Shown here: positions 27,089 to 38,732 of the stretch, piece by piece
Layout: each line of letters begins with the position of its first letter
How positions within the stretch are numbered: position 1 is the first letter of the stretch
Assembly: GCA_016716365.1 (NCBI GenBank)
Contig: JADJWM010000017.1
Location: 992,001 to 1,056,000, forward strand
Direction: 5' to 3'
From: Chloracidobacterium sp.
Lineage (GTDB): Bacteria > Acidobacteriota > Blastocatellia > Pyrinomonadales > Pyrinomonadaceae
Length of the DNA stretch: 64,000 nt
The notes under the pieces: model-generated
What the model was told of the DNA's origin: nothing
Database searches by the model: none
What the model saw: the letters and a program-made list of their open reading frames with translations, nothing else
Made by a program: the position numbers and the translations under genes

Positions 27089-27160
27089 ACCGGTCCCGAC
27101 GGAACTTCACCCGACATTCAATTTCGGTTCCGACCCCGACACGTAATAGCTAACTACAGA

Positions 27161-29065
27161 TCATCTGTTCTTTTGAAGCTGCAAGAATCGCTGACGAAAC
27201 CCCTGGTCGAGTTGCCCTGCCCGACGGAATTGTCTCTCGGCCTGCTCATCCATCCCGAGATTGCGAAGCCGCAGTCCCAGCATCCAATGGAAGTACGGAT
27301 CCATCGGCGTCGCCGCGTCGGCCTTTGCCTGATACCGGGCCGCTTCCTCCGGATTACCAAGCGCACCGGCCGTGGCTGCAAGAAAGTTATTGGCCAGCGG
27401 CAACGCCGGATTTGCCTCGACGGCTCTTTTCCATTCGTCGAAAGCAGCTTTCGGACGCCCCAGCCGCCAAAGGGATTCCCCTCTTTCCTCGCGCGCAGTA
27501 ACAAGGTCCGGACGAAGTTCGAGGGCGGTGTCGAGATCTGACATAGCCTGCTCCGGTCGGCCCGTCCGGTTCAGGATCGCGCCGCGATAGTAGAGGCTCA
27601 GCGCTTTGGCCTGGCCGGACTGTTTTGCCGCCGAATTTTCCAACAAGGCGATCGCTTCATCGCGGTTCCCCGATAAATACTCCATCCACGCCAACTTGGG
27701 CATGGCATCGACGTTCGTGAACAGGCCGTAGCTTGAAGCGATCCGCAGGTGATCACGGCCGGATCCGATCGTCTCGCGATCCGCCGGGCTTAGCCATTGC
27801 CCCGGATCGGCCTCGGCCAACGCAAGCTCATCTGGAAGCTGGATGCTCTGAAACGCCGTCGAGCCCTTTTGTTCGTGATAAACGATGTATCCCGAATGGA
27901 CTATCAGTCCCATCCAAAGGACGGTGAAGCCGAGAAATGCCCATCCGGCCCTCTTGATCCGCCCGCCCGACTTTAGGCTAAAACGATAAAAAGCAAGATC
28001 TGTACTTCTAAAAAGTTTTAGCGTCCGGACGGCAAGATATGCCGTTACGATCGCGATGCCTATCGCCATCAGCATCGGCACCAGCTGATAAACGTTCCAG
28101 ACCGCAAAATAGCTTGCCAGAAATGCGGCGGCCCCGACTATTTCCTCCGGCCACGTCAAAGCGCGGTTCGTCGCGGCCTCCTTTTTAACGGCCGCCGACG
28201 GCTTGCCGAATCCGTAATAAAGCGCGTCGTTCGGGCAGACGCTCACGCAGTCCATGCACTTCATACACCCGGGATCGACCACCATTCCGTGCTCTTTGAC
28301 TTCCTTGTGTACGAGCACGTTCGAAGTGCAGACCGCCGTGCAGTGCCCGCACTCGTTGCAGGCGTCGGTGACGCGTATTTTTCCAGGAGCGAACTTGTCC
28401 GCGATCGCGAAGAAACCGCCGTAAGGGCAGCCGTAGGTGCAGAATCCTTTCTGCCCGAGAAAATATACGGTCATGAAACCGCAGATAAAAAGGAAAGGTA
28501 TCGCGACCCAAATTGGAGGAAATGTCGCCCAGAAATCGGTCGTGATCAGGTGGTTGGTGAACTGCGGGATCAGAGGTTCATTCGGCGGCTTTGAGAGGAA
28601 CCGGTTAACCGTAGGCCAAACGAACATATATAAAGCCGCACCCAGCGGCACAAACATCAGAAGGCGTGAACGGAACGGCCGCGGCCTGAGGCCCATCTTC
28701 TTGAGCAGCCAACCGCAAAGGTCTTGAAGGGCAACGATATGGCATCCCCATCCGCACACGAAGCGGCCGAAGATCAGCGTTGCCAGAATGGCCAGTGTGA
28801 AAAAGATGAAGCCCGCGTTGACCGCCCCGCTCTGAAGCGTGTACATAGCCTCGGACGGCTCGATCGGCGAAACGGTCGTTCCCATTATCTTCCACTGGAT
28901 GATATGGGCGACCATCAGGAGATTGAGGGTGATGAGGGCTCCGGCCCTCCGCTTGCTCATGCGCGATCGGCTGACCGTATCGGTCGCTTTTTCCGTGCCG
29001 CTGATCACCGGAAGTTCGATATTTCGCTTAGGTTTTGTTTGCTGGGATACACAACCGCTTTTCAT
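27161..29065 (-). CDS. NosR/NapH-like membrane ferredoxin fused to TPR domain
   Basis: 634 residues. Residues 40-225 hold several membrane helices with the CxxxC motifs FVCGWGC (102-108) and FCTYGCP (208-214) of NosR/NapH/CcoG-type proteins. Two 4Fe-4S ferredoxin motifs follow (CNECGHCTAVC, 236-246; CMKCMDCVSVCP, 267-278). Two or three more helices lie at about 305-400, and TPR repeats occupy roughly 445-625. This suggests an electron-transfer protein in the inner membrane with a periplasmic protein-binding tail. The electron acceptor is unknown; no nos, nap or cco genes are nearby. Confidence 0.85.
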   Translation of the reverse strand: MKSGCVSQQTKPKRNIELPVISGTEKATDTVSRSRMSKRRAGALITLNLLMVAHIIQWKIMGTTVSPIEPSEAMYTLQSGAVNAGFIFFTLAILATLIFGRFVCGWGCHIVALQDLCGWLLKKMGLRPRPFRSRLLMFVPLGAALYMFVWPTVNRFLSKPPNEPLIPQFTNHLITTDFWATFPPIWVAIPFLFICGFMTVYFLGQKGFCTYGCPYGGFFAIADKFAPGKIRVTDACNECGHCTAVCTSNVLVHKEVKEHGMVVDPGCMKCMDCVSVCPNDALYYGFGKPSAAVKKEAATNRALTWPEEIVGAAAFLASYFAVWNVYQLVPMLMAIGIAIVTAYLAVRTLKLFRSTDLAFYRFSLKSGGRIKRAGWAFLGFTVLWMGLIVHSGYIVYHEQKGSTAFQSIQLPDELALAEADPGQWLSPADRETIGSGRDHLRIASSYGLFTNVDAMPKLAWMEYLSGNRDEAIALLENSAAKQSGQAKALSLYYRGAILNRTGRPEQAMSDLDTALELRPDLVTAREERGESLWRLGRPKAAFDEWKRAVEANPALPLANNFLAATAGALGNPEEAARYQAKADAATPMDPYFHWMLGLRLRNLGMDEQAERQFRRAGQLDQGFRQRFLQLQKNR

Positions 29066-29252
29066 AAACTGCTACCATTACGCGGCTCGGAATATGCCTG
29101 AAGTGGAATAATACACTTCGGACTTGAACATAGCACCCAAAAGAGGGTAAAAGAAGTGAACACTTCTTTCTGAGGTTATAACAACTACAATTCAATGGTC
29201 TTGCGCTCATGTCAGGCCGGTCGTCCGTTAGCCTGTTTGTGAAACTAAATCT

Positions 29253-32200
29253 ATGCTGAAAACGACTTTGATCACACTGCTTTCGCTCCTTGGCTTGCTC
29301 GCCGGCTCCGACCAATTGCCGAACGAGAACAAGGGGAAAACATCGCCGCAGGACACCGGCACGCTGACCAAGATGATGGTCGCGAACGGGCGCGTTTCGA
29401 TGGAATTGGACCTCGCACGCTTGGGTGATACGCCGTCAAGAAACAAGAAACTGAGGACGCTCGATTTCGATCTTGAGAATAATGCCTTCTTTTCGATCGT
29501 CGTTTTCAACGACGAGCTGCGGGGCCCGCTCCCCGGGTCGCTCAAATTGTTCCCGACGGAGTCTGCTGACCTTCCTCAGAAGATCGCGGCCACTTACCAG
29601 CGGCTCATTATCGAACATCTTCCGTTCGGGGCGTCCGATGAATTGATCGTCTCGGATTCGGAGGACGGCCGCATCCTCTTCCGACTCGAAGGCCACGAAT
29701 ATGAGTATGATCCCGCGACCAGGAACTTCAGCATCAAGAATGCCCGATTGAAATTGTCGGAAGAATTCGCTGTGGAATTGGGGCGTCCGCGTGATGCCGG
29801 TACCATCGTCGGCAGTCTCTCGGTACGAGCGGTTATGCAGCCCACCGAGATAACCGTCGTTGAGAACGGCGAGGTCAAGTCCTCGACGATGCCGGCGATC
29901 GACGGGCCGATGGTCGGCACAAACCCGGGTCCCGATGTCGTTGTCGGCGAGCTTTCGGACCTCTCCCAGTTCGGCGTAAGCGGCACCCAGGTGGGCCTTG
30001 CGGTTGCGACGGATTCCTGTAATTTCGGGACCGAGCCGTTGAACTGGTTCCAGACACCGAGCAACGACCATCCCGTGATCCCGCAGAATCTGTATCGGAT
30101 GAGCGGGGGAGCAAACAACGACGAGCGGTTTGAGCAGATCGGCCAATCTAACGTTAAGCACGGCTTTCTCGCGCTTCAGCAGAATCTCTGTAACCTCGGG
30201 TGTGCCGCCAACCCGAACGGAACGCGGCTTGGATCGGGCTGTTCCGATCCCTATTCGGCCAGCCTGAATGCAGGCCCGAATCTGGGTTCACGAGCCTGGA
30301 TCAACCCGTTCACAGGTGCTTTCCCGCGTGGTGATTCGGCGACGCCTCCGAACAATCACTCCGGGCATTCTCATACGGGCACGTCGCATCGCATCGCGAC
30401 CGAGATCAACGACCTTCGGACCGACCTCAATCCGGGCGCGAGATATTACGCCGAATCCTCTTACGTCACCCCGCATGAATACGCCTGGTGTCAGGCTAAT
30501 CCGGGCCAGTGCAACATGTACAACAACACCTCGTACCGCGAGTTCGGCGTGGCAGGGACGGGAAGCCCGTTCTCGTTCGGACCGATCGGGGGAACGGTTC
30601 GCAGCAAGCCCGCGATCAACGCATGGCCGGGCGCGACGATCGTGCCGGTCGAGCCAGATCCGGGCAACGACGGTGTCGGCGCCGTGGCGTACAAGGTTAC
30701 GAATCCAGCCCCCGGCGTATGGCACTACGAATATGCCGTTTATAACGAATCGCTGGACCGCGCGATCCAGATGTTCAGCGTCCCGGTCACGCCCGGTGCA
30801 TCCCTCTCAAACATAGGTTTCCATGCACCGCCGCAGCATCCCGGTTGGACGCACGACGGGACCGTCGGCAACGCTGGCTACAGCAGCGCGCCATGGGCCC
30901 AATCCCAGGCGGGAGGGGCAATGACGTGGAGCTCGGAGACGTTCGCGCAGAACCCGAATGCGAACGCCATCCGCTGGGCAACCCTATACAATTTCAGGTT
31001 CGACTCGAATAGCCCTCCGCAGGCGGTGAATGCGACCGTCGGTTTCTTCAAGAACGGGGCGCCCGTGATCGTCGCGGTGCAGGGCCCGGGGCCGGCACCG
31101 ACGCCGACGCCGACGCCTCTGCCGCCATGCACGCCAACGCTTACCGTGACCGAGGTTAATCCCGGCAGCCTTGCCGGTTTCGAGGCGATCACGCCCGGGC
31201 CCGGTTCGGTGACGGTCGATACGGCCAACTTCAGTTCCGGCCTGCAAGGCCTGACGCTGGTAAGTGCTACCAATGCGAACGTTTCGATACCGACGTTCCC
31301 GTTCGGCACATTCAACCCGGTGACCTCTACCTTCACGATACCGAACCAGAACCTGCCGGCGGAGTTCACACTTCGGGCCGCGGCCCGCTTCAATACCGTT
31401 CTGATCAGAGCACAATGTGCTGGAGGCCCTCCTCCGCCGACACCTTCGCCTACGCCTACGCCGACACCTCCTCCGCCGACGCCCACGCCGACGCCAACTC
31501 CGGCACCGACGCCCGGCCGGATCATTGTCGATAAGGTGACCGTCCCCGGCGGCAGCCCGACCAATTTCGAGTTTGACACGACTTACGCTCCGAACTTCTT
31601 CCTGGCCGATGCAACAACGCCCAACGACAGCGGGCCCCTCGCACCCGGTCAACATCAGGTGATCGAACTCGTCCCCGCCGGCTGGACGCTGACGGCGATG
31701 AACTGCTCGATCGTAGACAACGCTCCATTCAATGACACCTCATTCGGAACCACCTCGGTGCCAATGCCGGGGCCCGGGCAAGGCGTCATTTCGGTCTCGC
31801 TCGGTGCCGGGGACACGGTGACTTGTGTCTTTACCAACACGCAGGCGCCGCCGACACCGACGCCGACTCCAACCCCAACTCCAACGCCGACCCCAACGCC
31901 GACGCCAACGCCAACGCCAACGCCGACGCCTCCTCCACCGGGACCCTGTACACCGACACTTACCGTGACGAACGTGTTCCCGGGCAGCTCAGCGGCGTAT
32001 GAAGCGATCTCGCCGGGGCCGGGTTCTGTGACGGTGGATCACGTAAACTTTGGAGCGGGGCTCCAGGGCTTGACGCTCGTGAGTGCGACGAACGCCGTGG
32101 TTTCGATACCGTCGTTCCCGTTCGGGACGTACAATCCTGTGACGGCGACGTTCACACGGCCGAATCCGTCACAGCCTGTCGACTTCACGCTGAGGGCATC

Positions 32201-32366
32201 GGCCCGGCTGAACACGGTCCTGATCCGTGCCCAGTGCCCGGCTGCTGCGGGTCCTGAGACGGCTGCGCTCGAAAGGCTTGAGTCGTCGTCTGTGGATCGC
32301 TGGAACTTTAATGCGGTCCTCGGCGCTTTGCCTTCCGAAGAGGGCCGCTTGGCATTGATGCGGTAA
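29253..32366 (+). CDS. Large secreted protein with Pro-Thr linkers and duplicated domain
   Basis: 1037 residues with a short N-terminal signal sequence (TTLITLLSLLGLLAG). Residues ~30-600 form a region I do not recognise, with several cysteines. Pro-Thr linkers then separate three modules. Residues ~626-722 are the first copy of a ~95-residue domain (CTPTLTV ... LIRAQC). Residues ~760-860 resemble a prealbumin/SpaA-like beta domain (IIVDKVTVPGG ... VTCVFTN). Residues ~899-995 are a second CTPTLTV domain. The latter copy is nearly identical in DNA to the last domain of the next gene. It is probably a surface or extracellular protein. Confidence 0.8.
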   Translation: MLKTTLITLLSLLGLLAGSDQLPNENKGKTSPQDTGTLTKMMVANGRVSMELDLARLGDTPSRNKKLRTLDFDLENNAFFSIVVFNDELRGPLPGSLKLFPTESADLPQKIAATYQRLIIEHLPFGASDELIVSDSEDGRILFRLEGHEYEYDPATRNFSIKNARLKLSEEFAVELGRPRDAGTIVGSLSVRAVMQPTEITVVENGEVKSSTMPAIDGPMVGTNPGPDVVVGELSDLSQFGVSGTQVGLAVATDSCNFGTEPLNWFQTPSNDHPVIPQNLYRMSGGANNDERFEQIGQSNVKHGFLALQQNLCNLGCAANPNGTRLGSGCSDPYSASLNAGPNLGSRAWINPFTGAFPRGDSATPPNNHSGHSHTGTSHRIATEINDLRTDLNPGARYYAESSYVTPHEYAWCQANPGQCNMYNNTSYREFGVAGTGSPFSFGPIGGTVRSKPAINAWPGATIVPVEPDPGNDGVGAVAYKVTNPAPGVWHYEYAVYNESLDRAIQMFSVPVTPGASLSNIGFHAPPQHPGWTHDGTVGNAGYSSAPWAQSQAGGAMTWSSETFAQNPNANAIRWATLYNFRFDSNSPPQAVNATVGFFKNGAPVIVAVQGPGPAPTPTPTPLPPCTPTLTVTEVNPGSLAGFEAITPGPGSVTVDTANFSSGLQGLTLVSATNANVSIPTFPFGTFNPVTSTFTIPNQNLPAEFTLRAAARFNTVLIRAQCAGGPPPPTPSPTPTPTPPPPTPTPTPTPAPTPGRIIVDKVTVPGGSPTNFEFDTTYAPNFFLADATTPNDSGPLAPGQHQVIELVPAGWTLTAMNCSIVDNAPFNDTSFGTTSVPMPGPGQGVISVSLGAGDTVTCVFTNTQAPPTPTPTPTPTPTPTPTPTPTPTPTPTPPPPGPCTPTLTVTNVFPGSSAAYEAISPGPGSVTVDHVNFGAGLQGLTLVSATNAVVSIPSFPFGTYNPVTATFTRPNPSQPVDFTLRASARLNTVLIRAQCPAAAGPETAALERLESSSVDRWNFNAVLGALPSEEGRLALMR
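31850..31935 (+). repeat. Pro-Thr coding microsatellite in the 1037-residue protein
   Basis: Tandem CCGACG/CCAACG-type hexamers encode a Thr-Pro run that joins two extracellular domains. Repeats of this kind are prone to length change and to assembly error. Confidence 0.9.
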
Positions 32367-32391
32367 GAACTGCACAATAGTTATTGGATGG

Positions 32392-32416
32392 GGCCCGTGA
32401 GATACGATCTCGGGCC
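32392..32416 (+). terminator. Possible hairpin after the 1037-residue protein gene
   Basis: GGCCC and GAGAT (32392-32403) pair with ATCTC and GGGCC (32407-32416), with a 2-base bulge and a 3-base loop. No T-tract follows, so it may be a weak or factor-assisted terminator. Confidence 0.4.
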
Positions 32417-32597
32417 TACTCCAAACCCCCACAAAAAAGTCGCGCTCCTGATCCGAGCCGACCTTTCGATCGCCCCGACAGAGTTGCCGAGGCCTTCTCC
32501 GCGTACATTTCGAACTTCGAATGTCCGGCGACGGCCAAGCGGCGGCTCCGCGGCCGCGGATTCCTGCCCACGCGTTAGACTCTGCAAGCTATAGACT

Positions 32598-34712
<2,115 letters not shown>

Positions 34713-34733
34713 CCCGGGCTTCTGCTCTAAGGC

Positions 34734-34763
34734 TTGACATTGGTCAAGCGGTTTTCGTACGAT
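34734..34763 (+). promoter_or_regulatory. Probable promoter of the tRNA-Val/tRNA-Asp unit
   Basis: A consensus TTGACA (34734-34739) is followed after 18 bases by TACGAT (34758-34763). The tRNA-Val starts about 90 bases downstream. Confidence 0.5.
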
Positions 34764-34853
34764 GTCAGTTCGCCCGCGGGCGGGCCGTTCGGCCTGAGGT
34801 AAGGCCGGATCCGGCGTCAAAACCCCGGTTTATAGGGCCTGCAGCGTAGGTTC

Positions 34854-34929
34854 GGGCATGTACGTCAATTGGTAGACAGCCTCTCTTACAAGGAGGAAGT
34901 TAGGGGTTCGAGTCCCTTCGTGCCCACCA
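34854..34929 (+). tRNA. tRNA-Val (anticodon TAC)
   Basis: The acceptor arms GGGCATG and CGTGCCC pair (one G-U). The anticodon loop CTTACAA gives TAC, the T-arm GGGTTCGAGTCCC is standard, and a CCA end is encoded. Confidence 0.93.
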
Positions 34930-34971
34930 TTTTTTGAAAACAAGATCCTCGGACGATGCGTCTGAGAGTGC

Positions 34972-35048
34972 GGGGTCGTAGTTCAGTTGGTTAGAACGCC
35001 AGCCTGTCACGTTGGAGGTCGCGGGTTCGAGCCCCGTCGGCCCCGCCA
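34972..35048 (+). tRNA. tRNA-Asp (anticodon GTC)
   Basis: The acceptor arms GGGGTCG and CGGCCCC pair. The anticodon stem CCAGC/GTTGG encloses CTGTCAC, giving GTC. GGGTTCGAGCCC is the T-arm and CCA is encoded. It lies 42 bp after tRNA-Val and probably shares its transcript. Confidence 0.95.
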
Positions 35049-35059
35049 TTTTCGATCAG

Positions 35060-35097
35060 GGCCGCGAGGGCATCTTGCCTTGCGGCCTTTTAGTTTT
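35060..35097 (+). terminator. Intrinsic terminator of the tRNA unit
   Basis: GGCCGC (35060-35065) pairs with GCGGCC (35082-35087), extended inward by AGGGC/GCCTT. TTTTAGTTTT follows. The tail overlaps the 3' end of the convergent kinase gene. Confidence 0.8.
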
Positions 35098-37921
35098 CCG
35101 GCCTCTGGATCCGGGAAAGCATGACCGCGTCCGTCACCAACTGTCCCCGCATCAAGGCCGCTCTTTTCCCGTCCGGCCCAAGCGCAAAATCAAAAAGGAA
35201 ATCGGGTTCGACCGAGAGGTACCGCCGCGGCGGGCCGCCCGCGATCGGCTGGAACATGACGGTCGAGCTCGATCCCTGTACGGGTTCAAGCTCGCGATAG
35301 TAAAGGCCGTTGCTTCCCGCGGGCCAGTAAAGAAAGGCGGTGGGCGAAATGTTGAAGATCGTGCTCGCGGCTGCGCTTTCAATAGGCCGGAGCCCGACGT
35401 AGAACCGTTTCTCCTGATCGGAATAAAAGGTGTAGGCCACCTGCTTTCCGTCCGGCGACAAAGCATAATATGTTTCGCTGATCAGGGGTTTCTCCACGAC
35501 CGGCCCTCCGTTTATCGACACAACGCCCAACACACGCTCGCCGGTCCTCGACCAGAAGAAATAGACATTTTCGCCGTCGGGGGAGATCATTGGACCGCCG
35601 CCCGTTCCGTCGATCTGAGTAAGAAGGGTCGGCTCACTTCCGTCGATCTTCATACGCCAGATCTTTCGCTCGCCGGTCCGCTCGGAGGTGAACACGATAT
35701 AACGCCCGTCGGGCGTCACCCGCGGTTCGAAGTCTGACGAATCGTTCGGCGTCAGCTGCTGCCGCCCCGTCCCGTCGGCGTTCATTATGTGGATATGCGG
35801 CCGGTTGTTATCGACCGCATCGAACACCAACCGCCCGTCCGGCGTCCAGTTCACCCTGAGGTTGCCGGTCGATTCCGCCGTGATCTTTCGATAGCTGTCT
35901 GGAGAACTGCCCTCACCGACCCAGATGTCTTTCTGGAAATTTCTCTGGCAGGTAACGATCTTTGAGTCATCCCGGCTGACGCTCAGCCCAAAGTATGAGT
36001 TCAGGTCGTTGGTGACGCGGGTCTCCTTAAGGTCGGCAAGCGAGACCAGATAGATCTGGGAAAGGTTTGTGACCTGATCGACTGCGTTAACGAGCAGGCT
36101 GCTGCCGTCCGACAAGGGCACAATCTCGCCGATCCGTTCCTTCCGCGGAGGCACGATCGTTCGGACATGGCTGCCGTCGAGTGCGATCTCTTCGACCGAC
36201 CAATCCTCGGTCCCGTTACCGCGGACGACCTGGATAAAGAAAATGCGGCTTCCGTCAGTCGAATATCGCGGATCACGCAAGATCACGGTGGGCTCCGCCG
36301 AGTAGATTATCTGCTCGTCGCTTCCATCCGACGCGTTCGCCGAAAGCAGCAACACGTTCGGGCCGTAGCGAATGTAGAGCATCCGTTTGTCGTCGGGTGA
36401 AAGGTCGCCAAGGTCGTTCACCGTCTCGACGAGCTTTTTTGGAGTGCCGCCAAGCGTCGAGATGCGATATAGCGTTCCATGGCGGTCATCAAGCCCCGCG
36501 GTGATGTAGTAGACCTGAGCACCGTCCGACGTCGTCGCCAGGCCGCCCCAAAACTGCACCGAGCTTTGCGGCACGAGCTGAAGCGCGTCGCGCTCCTCGA
36601 GGCGCCGGATCCAGAGCGCCCGGTCGTTGTTCGGCTCCATCGTGTTGTACAAAAGGGAACCGCCGTCAGGCGTGATGTGTGCAAAGACGACGTCGTTGCT
36701 CTGAGAGAGGCGCCGTTGGGTGATGTTGCTGATCGACAGCACAGGTTCCGGTGCCCGTTCAAAGAGCTTCCAAAACCCGTAACCGGCGAGCAGCACGGCC
36801 GATATCCCGACCAGCCCGTATGCGATCATTCGCGACCAGCGATTCGGCAGCATGCCGTCGAGCGTCGGCAGCCTTTCGGACGAATCGCCGTATTCGCGGG
36901 TCCGCACTTTTTCAAGTTCCACCCGCACTTCTTCGGTCGTAGCCGGCCGCTGTTCCGGCCGCTTCTTCAGGCATCGGCCGATCAGCCGCGAGAGGTCTTT
37001 CGGCACGCCCGATTTTATTTTGTGAAGCGGCACCGGATCGACGGTCATCAATTCGCTTATGACCGCAGCGTAGCTGTCGCCCTTGAAGGGCCGCTCGCCC
37101 GAAAGAGCCTCGTACATCAGCACCCCGAGGCTGAATATATCGCTCCGGGCGTCGACATCCTTTCCTTCGGCCTGTTCCGGCGACATATACGCAGGCGTCC
37201 CGATTATCTGGTCTGTCCTCGTGATCGGGCCGCTGTTGTCGGAAACCCTCGGGTCAGCGATCTGCGCCAGTCCGAAATCGAGGATCTTCGGCACATTGCC
37301 GGTGGTGATCATCACGTTGCCGGGCTTGATATCGCGATGGACTATGCCTTTTTCGTGCGCTCGCGACAGGGCATCGGCGATCGGGATGAACCAATCGAGG
37401 AACGTCCGGAGTTCAAGCCCTCGCTCGTCGATGAACTCGTTGAGGTTCTTGCCCTCAACATATTCCATTGTTATGAACTTTTGTTTTCCGGTCTCTTCGA
37501 CGGAGTGGATCGTCGCGACGTTCGGATGGTTGATCGCGGCCGCTGCCTGCGCCTCCTTTTCGAATCGCCGCAGATGGTCGGGGCGGTTCGCAAGCACCGG
37601 CGGCAGGGTCTTTAAGGCGACCAGGCGATTCAGTCTTGAATCCTTCGCCAGGTAGACCTCGCCCATGCCCCCCGATCCGATCCGCGACATTATCTGATAG
37701 TGGCCGACGAACTGGCCCGACCAAGACTCCATCGAGCCAACGGCCGGCGTTGAAATGAACTCGCCCGCATTCCGGTCCGCCTCAAGCAGCGATTCGACCT
37801 CTTTCCTGATCTGCGGGTCGCTGCCGCACGCATCATTGAGATAACGGTCGCGGTCGGCACCGCTTAATTCGGCGGCCTCATGGTAAATATCGGTGATCTG
37901 TTCCCAAAGTTCAGGGGTCAT
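35090..37921 (-). CDS. Ser/Thr protein kinase with periplasmic TolB/WD40-like propeller
   Basis: 943 residues from the ATG at 37921, which overlaps the TGA of the sigma-factor gene (ATGA); the open frame extends ten codons further upstream. The kinase domain is at about 74-340: GSGGMGEVY (82-90), Lys104 in VALKTL, HRDIKPGN with Asp197, DFG at 215-217, and SPEQ near 247-250. A transmembrane helix lies at 364-385. The remaining ~550 residues are repeated propeller blades (DGSRIFFIQ, DGRLVFDA, DGRYIVFTSERTGERKIW, DGENVYFFW), as in acidobacterial kinases. The propeller probably senses a periplasmic ligand and is linked to the ECF sigma factor. Confidence 0.95.
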   Translation of the reverse strand: MTPELWEQITDIYHEAAELSGADRDRYLNDACGSDPQIRKEVESLLEADRNAGEFISTPAVGSMESWSGQFVGHYQIMSRIGSGGMGEVYLAKDSRLNRLVALKTLPPVLANRPDHLRRFEKEAQAAAAINHPNVATIHSVEETGKQKFITMEYVEGKNLNEFIDERGLELRTFLDWFIPIADALSRAHEKGIVHRDIKPGNVMITTGNVPKILDFGLAQIADPRVSDNSGPITRTDQIIGTPAYMSPEQAEGKDVDARSDIFSLGVLMYEALSGERPFKGDSYAAVISELMTVDPVPLHKIKSGVPKDLSRLIGRCLKKRPEQRPATTEEVRVELEKVRTREYGDSSERLPTLDGMLPNRWSRMIAYGLVGISAVLLAGYGFWKLFERAPEPVLSISNITQRRLSQSNDVVFAHITPDGGSLLYNTMEPNNDRALWIRRLEERDALQLVPQSSVQFWGGLATTSDGAQVYYITAGLDDRHGTLYRISTLGGTPKKLVETVNDLGDLSPDDKRMLYIRYGPNVLLLSANASDGSDEQIIYSAEPTVILRDPRYSTDGSRIFFIQVVRGNGTEDWSVEEIALDGSHVRTIVPPRKERIGEIVPLSDGSSLLVNAVDQVTNLSQIYLVSLADLKETRVTNDLNSYFGLSVSRDDSKIVTCQRNFQKDIWVGEGSSPDSYRKITAESTGNLRVNWTPDGRLVFDAVDNNRPHIHIMNADGTGRQQLTPNDSSDFEPRVTPDGRYIVFTSERTGERKIWRMKIDGSEPTLLTQIDGTGGGPMISPDGENVYFFWSRTGERVLGVVSINGGPVVEKPLISETYYALSPDGKQVAYTFYSDQEKRFYVGLRPIESAAASTIFNISPTAFLYWPAGSNGLYYRELEPVQGSSSTVMFQPIAGGPPRRYLSVEPDFLFDFALGPDGKRAALMRGQLVTDAVMLSRIQRPEN

Positions 37922-38493
37922 AAGCCGCTCTGAAGTTCCCTGAAGAGCCACGCCCTCGCAACGGTCCAGTCCCGGCGGACCGTGCGGGCCGATATCTCAA
38001 GGGTCTCGGCGATCTGCTCATCGGTCAATCCCGCAAAGTACCTCAGCTCGACGATATTTGACTGACGCTCGCTGAATTGGGCCAGGCGGGTAAGCGCCTC
38101 GTCCAAAGCGACAATATCTTCGTTCGTCTCGGACGGACGGCCGATCTGGTCGGAAAGGGTCACCTGGACCCGGTCGCCGCCCCGCTTCAGGCTGTTCTTG
38201 CGGCGGGCAAGATCGACCAGGATCCTCCTCATCAATTGAGCGCAGATCGCAAAGAAATGCGTCCGGTTCTGCCAATTGACGCGGCTCGAGTCGATCAGGC
38301 GAAGGTACGCCTCGTTAACGAGCGCCGTCGGCTGCAATGTGTGGCCCACGTTCTGCCGCCTCATGAAGTTGCCCGCCATTCGGCGAAGCTCGCTGTAAAC
38401 GATCGGCAGCAGCTCCTCGAGAGCGCGTTCGTCTCCCTCACGCCATTTCAGCAGGAGCTGAGTAATTGGGGGCAGCGATCGTTCCTTCATCAT
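37918..38493 (-). CDS. ECF-type sigma-70 factor (Sig-70_X6 group)
   Basis: 191 residues. Region 2 contains LVNEAYLRLIDSSRVNWQNRTHFFAICAQLMRRILVD, which is characteristic of the Sigma70_ECF/Sig-70_X6 group common in Acidobacteria and Planctomycetes. Region 4 (VELRYFAGLTDEQIAETLEISARTVRRDWTVARAWL) is the -35-binding helix-turn-helix. No anti-sigma gene is adjacent; a membrane kinase overlaps its end by 4 bp, so kinase-based control is plausible. The target promoters are unknown. Confidence 0.93.
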   Translation of the reverse strand: MMKERSLPPITQLLLKWREGDERALEELLPIVYSELRRMAGNFMRRQNVGHTLQPTALVNEAYLRLIDSSRVNWQNRTHFFAICAQLMRRILVDLARRKNSLKRGGDRVQVTLSDQIGRPSETNEDIVALDEALTRLAQFSERQSNIVELRYFAGLTDEQIAETLEISARTVRRDWTVARAWLFRELQSGL

Positions 38494-38732
38494 ACGGAAA
38501 AAAGCGTTTACGGTTCTGCGGAAGGCTTCTGAACCAAAATTCTAGCACAGGTCCTAAATTACGCTGTCCGCCTTTGCCCGTGAATTCCGTTACTTGTAAT
38601 GAGGGCGGCCGGAAGGCGGCAAAGAGAGCACCGATGACCGCCCCGAACCGGTCGCCAGGGCCTTTCGTGCCCGATCGGGCCGGGACCGGCGAAAGGAGAA
38701 CTCGACAAGTCGGGTAACGACGGAGGAACAAG

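Noticed and set aside
36479..37615. A 378-residue plus-strand open frame opposite the kinase/propeller gene
   Set aside because: It is fully antisense to a strongly supported kinase, Arg/Pro/His-rich, and has no family character; it is a by-product of high GC.
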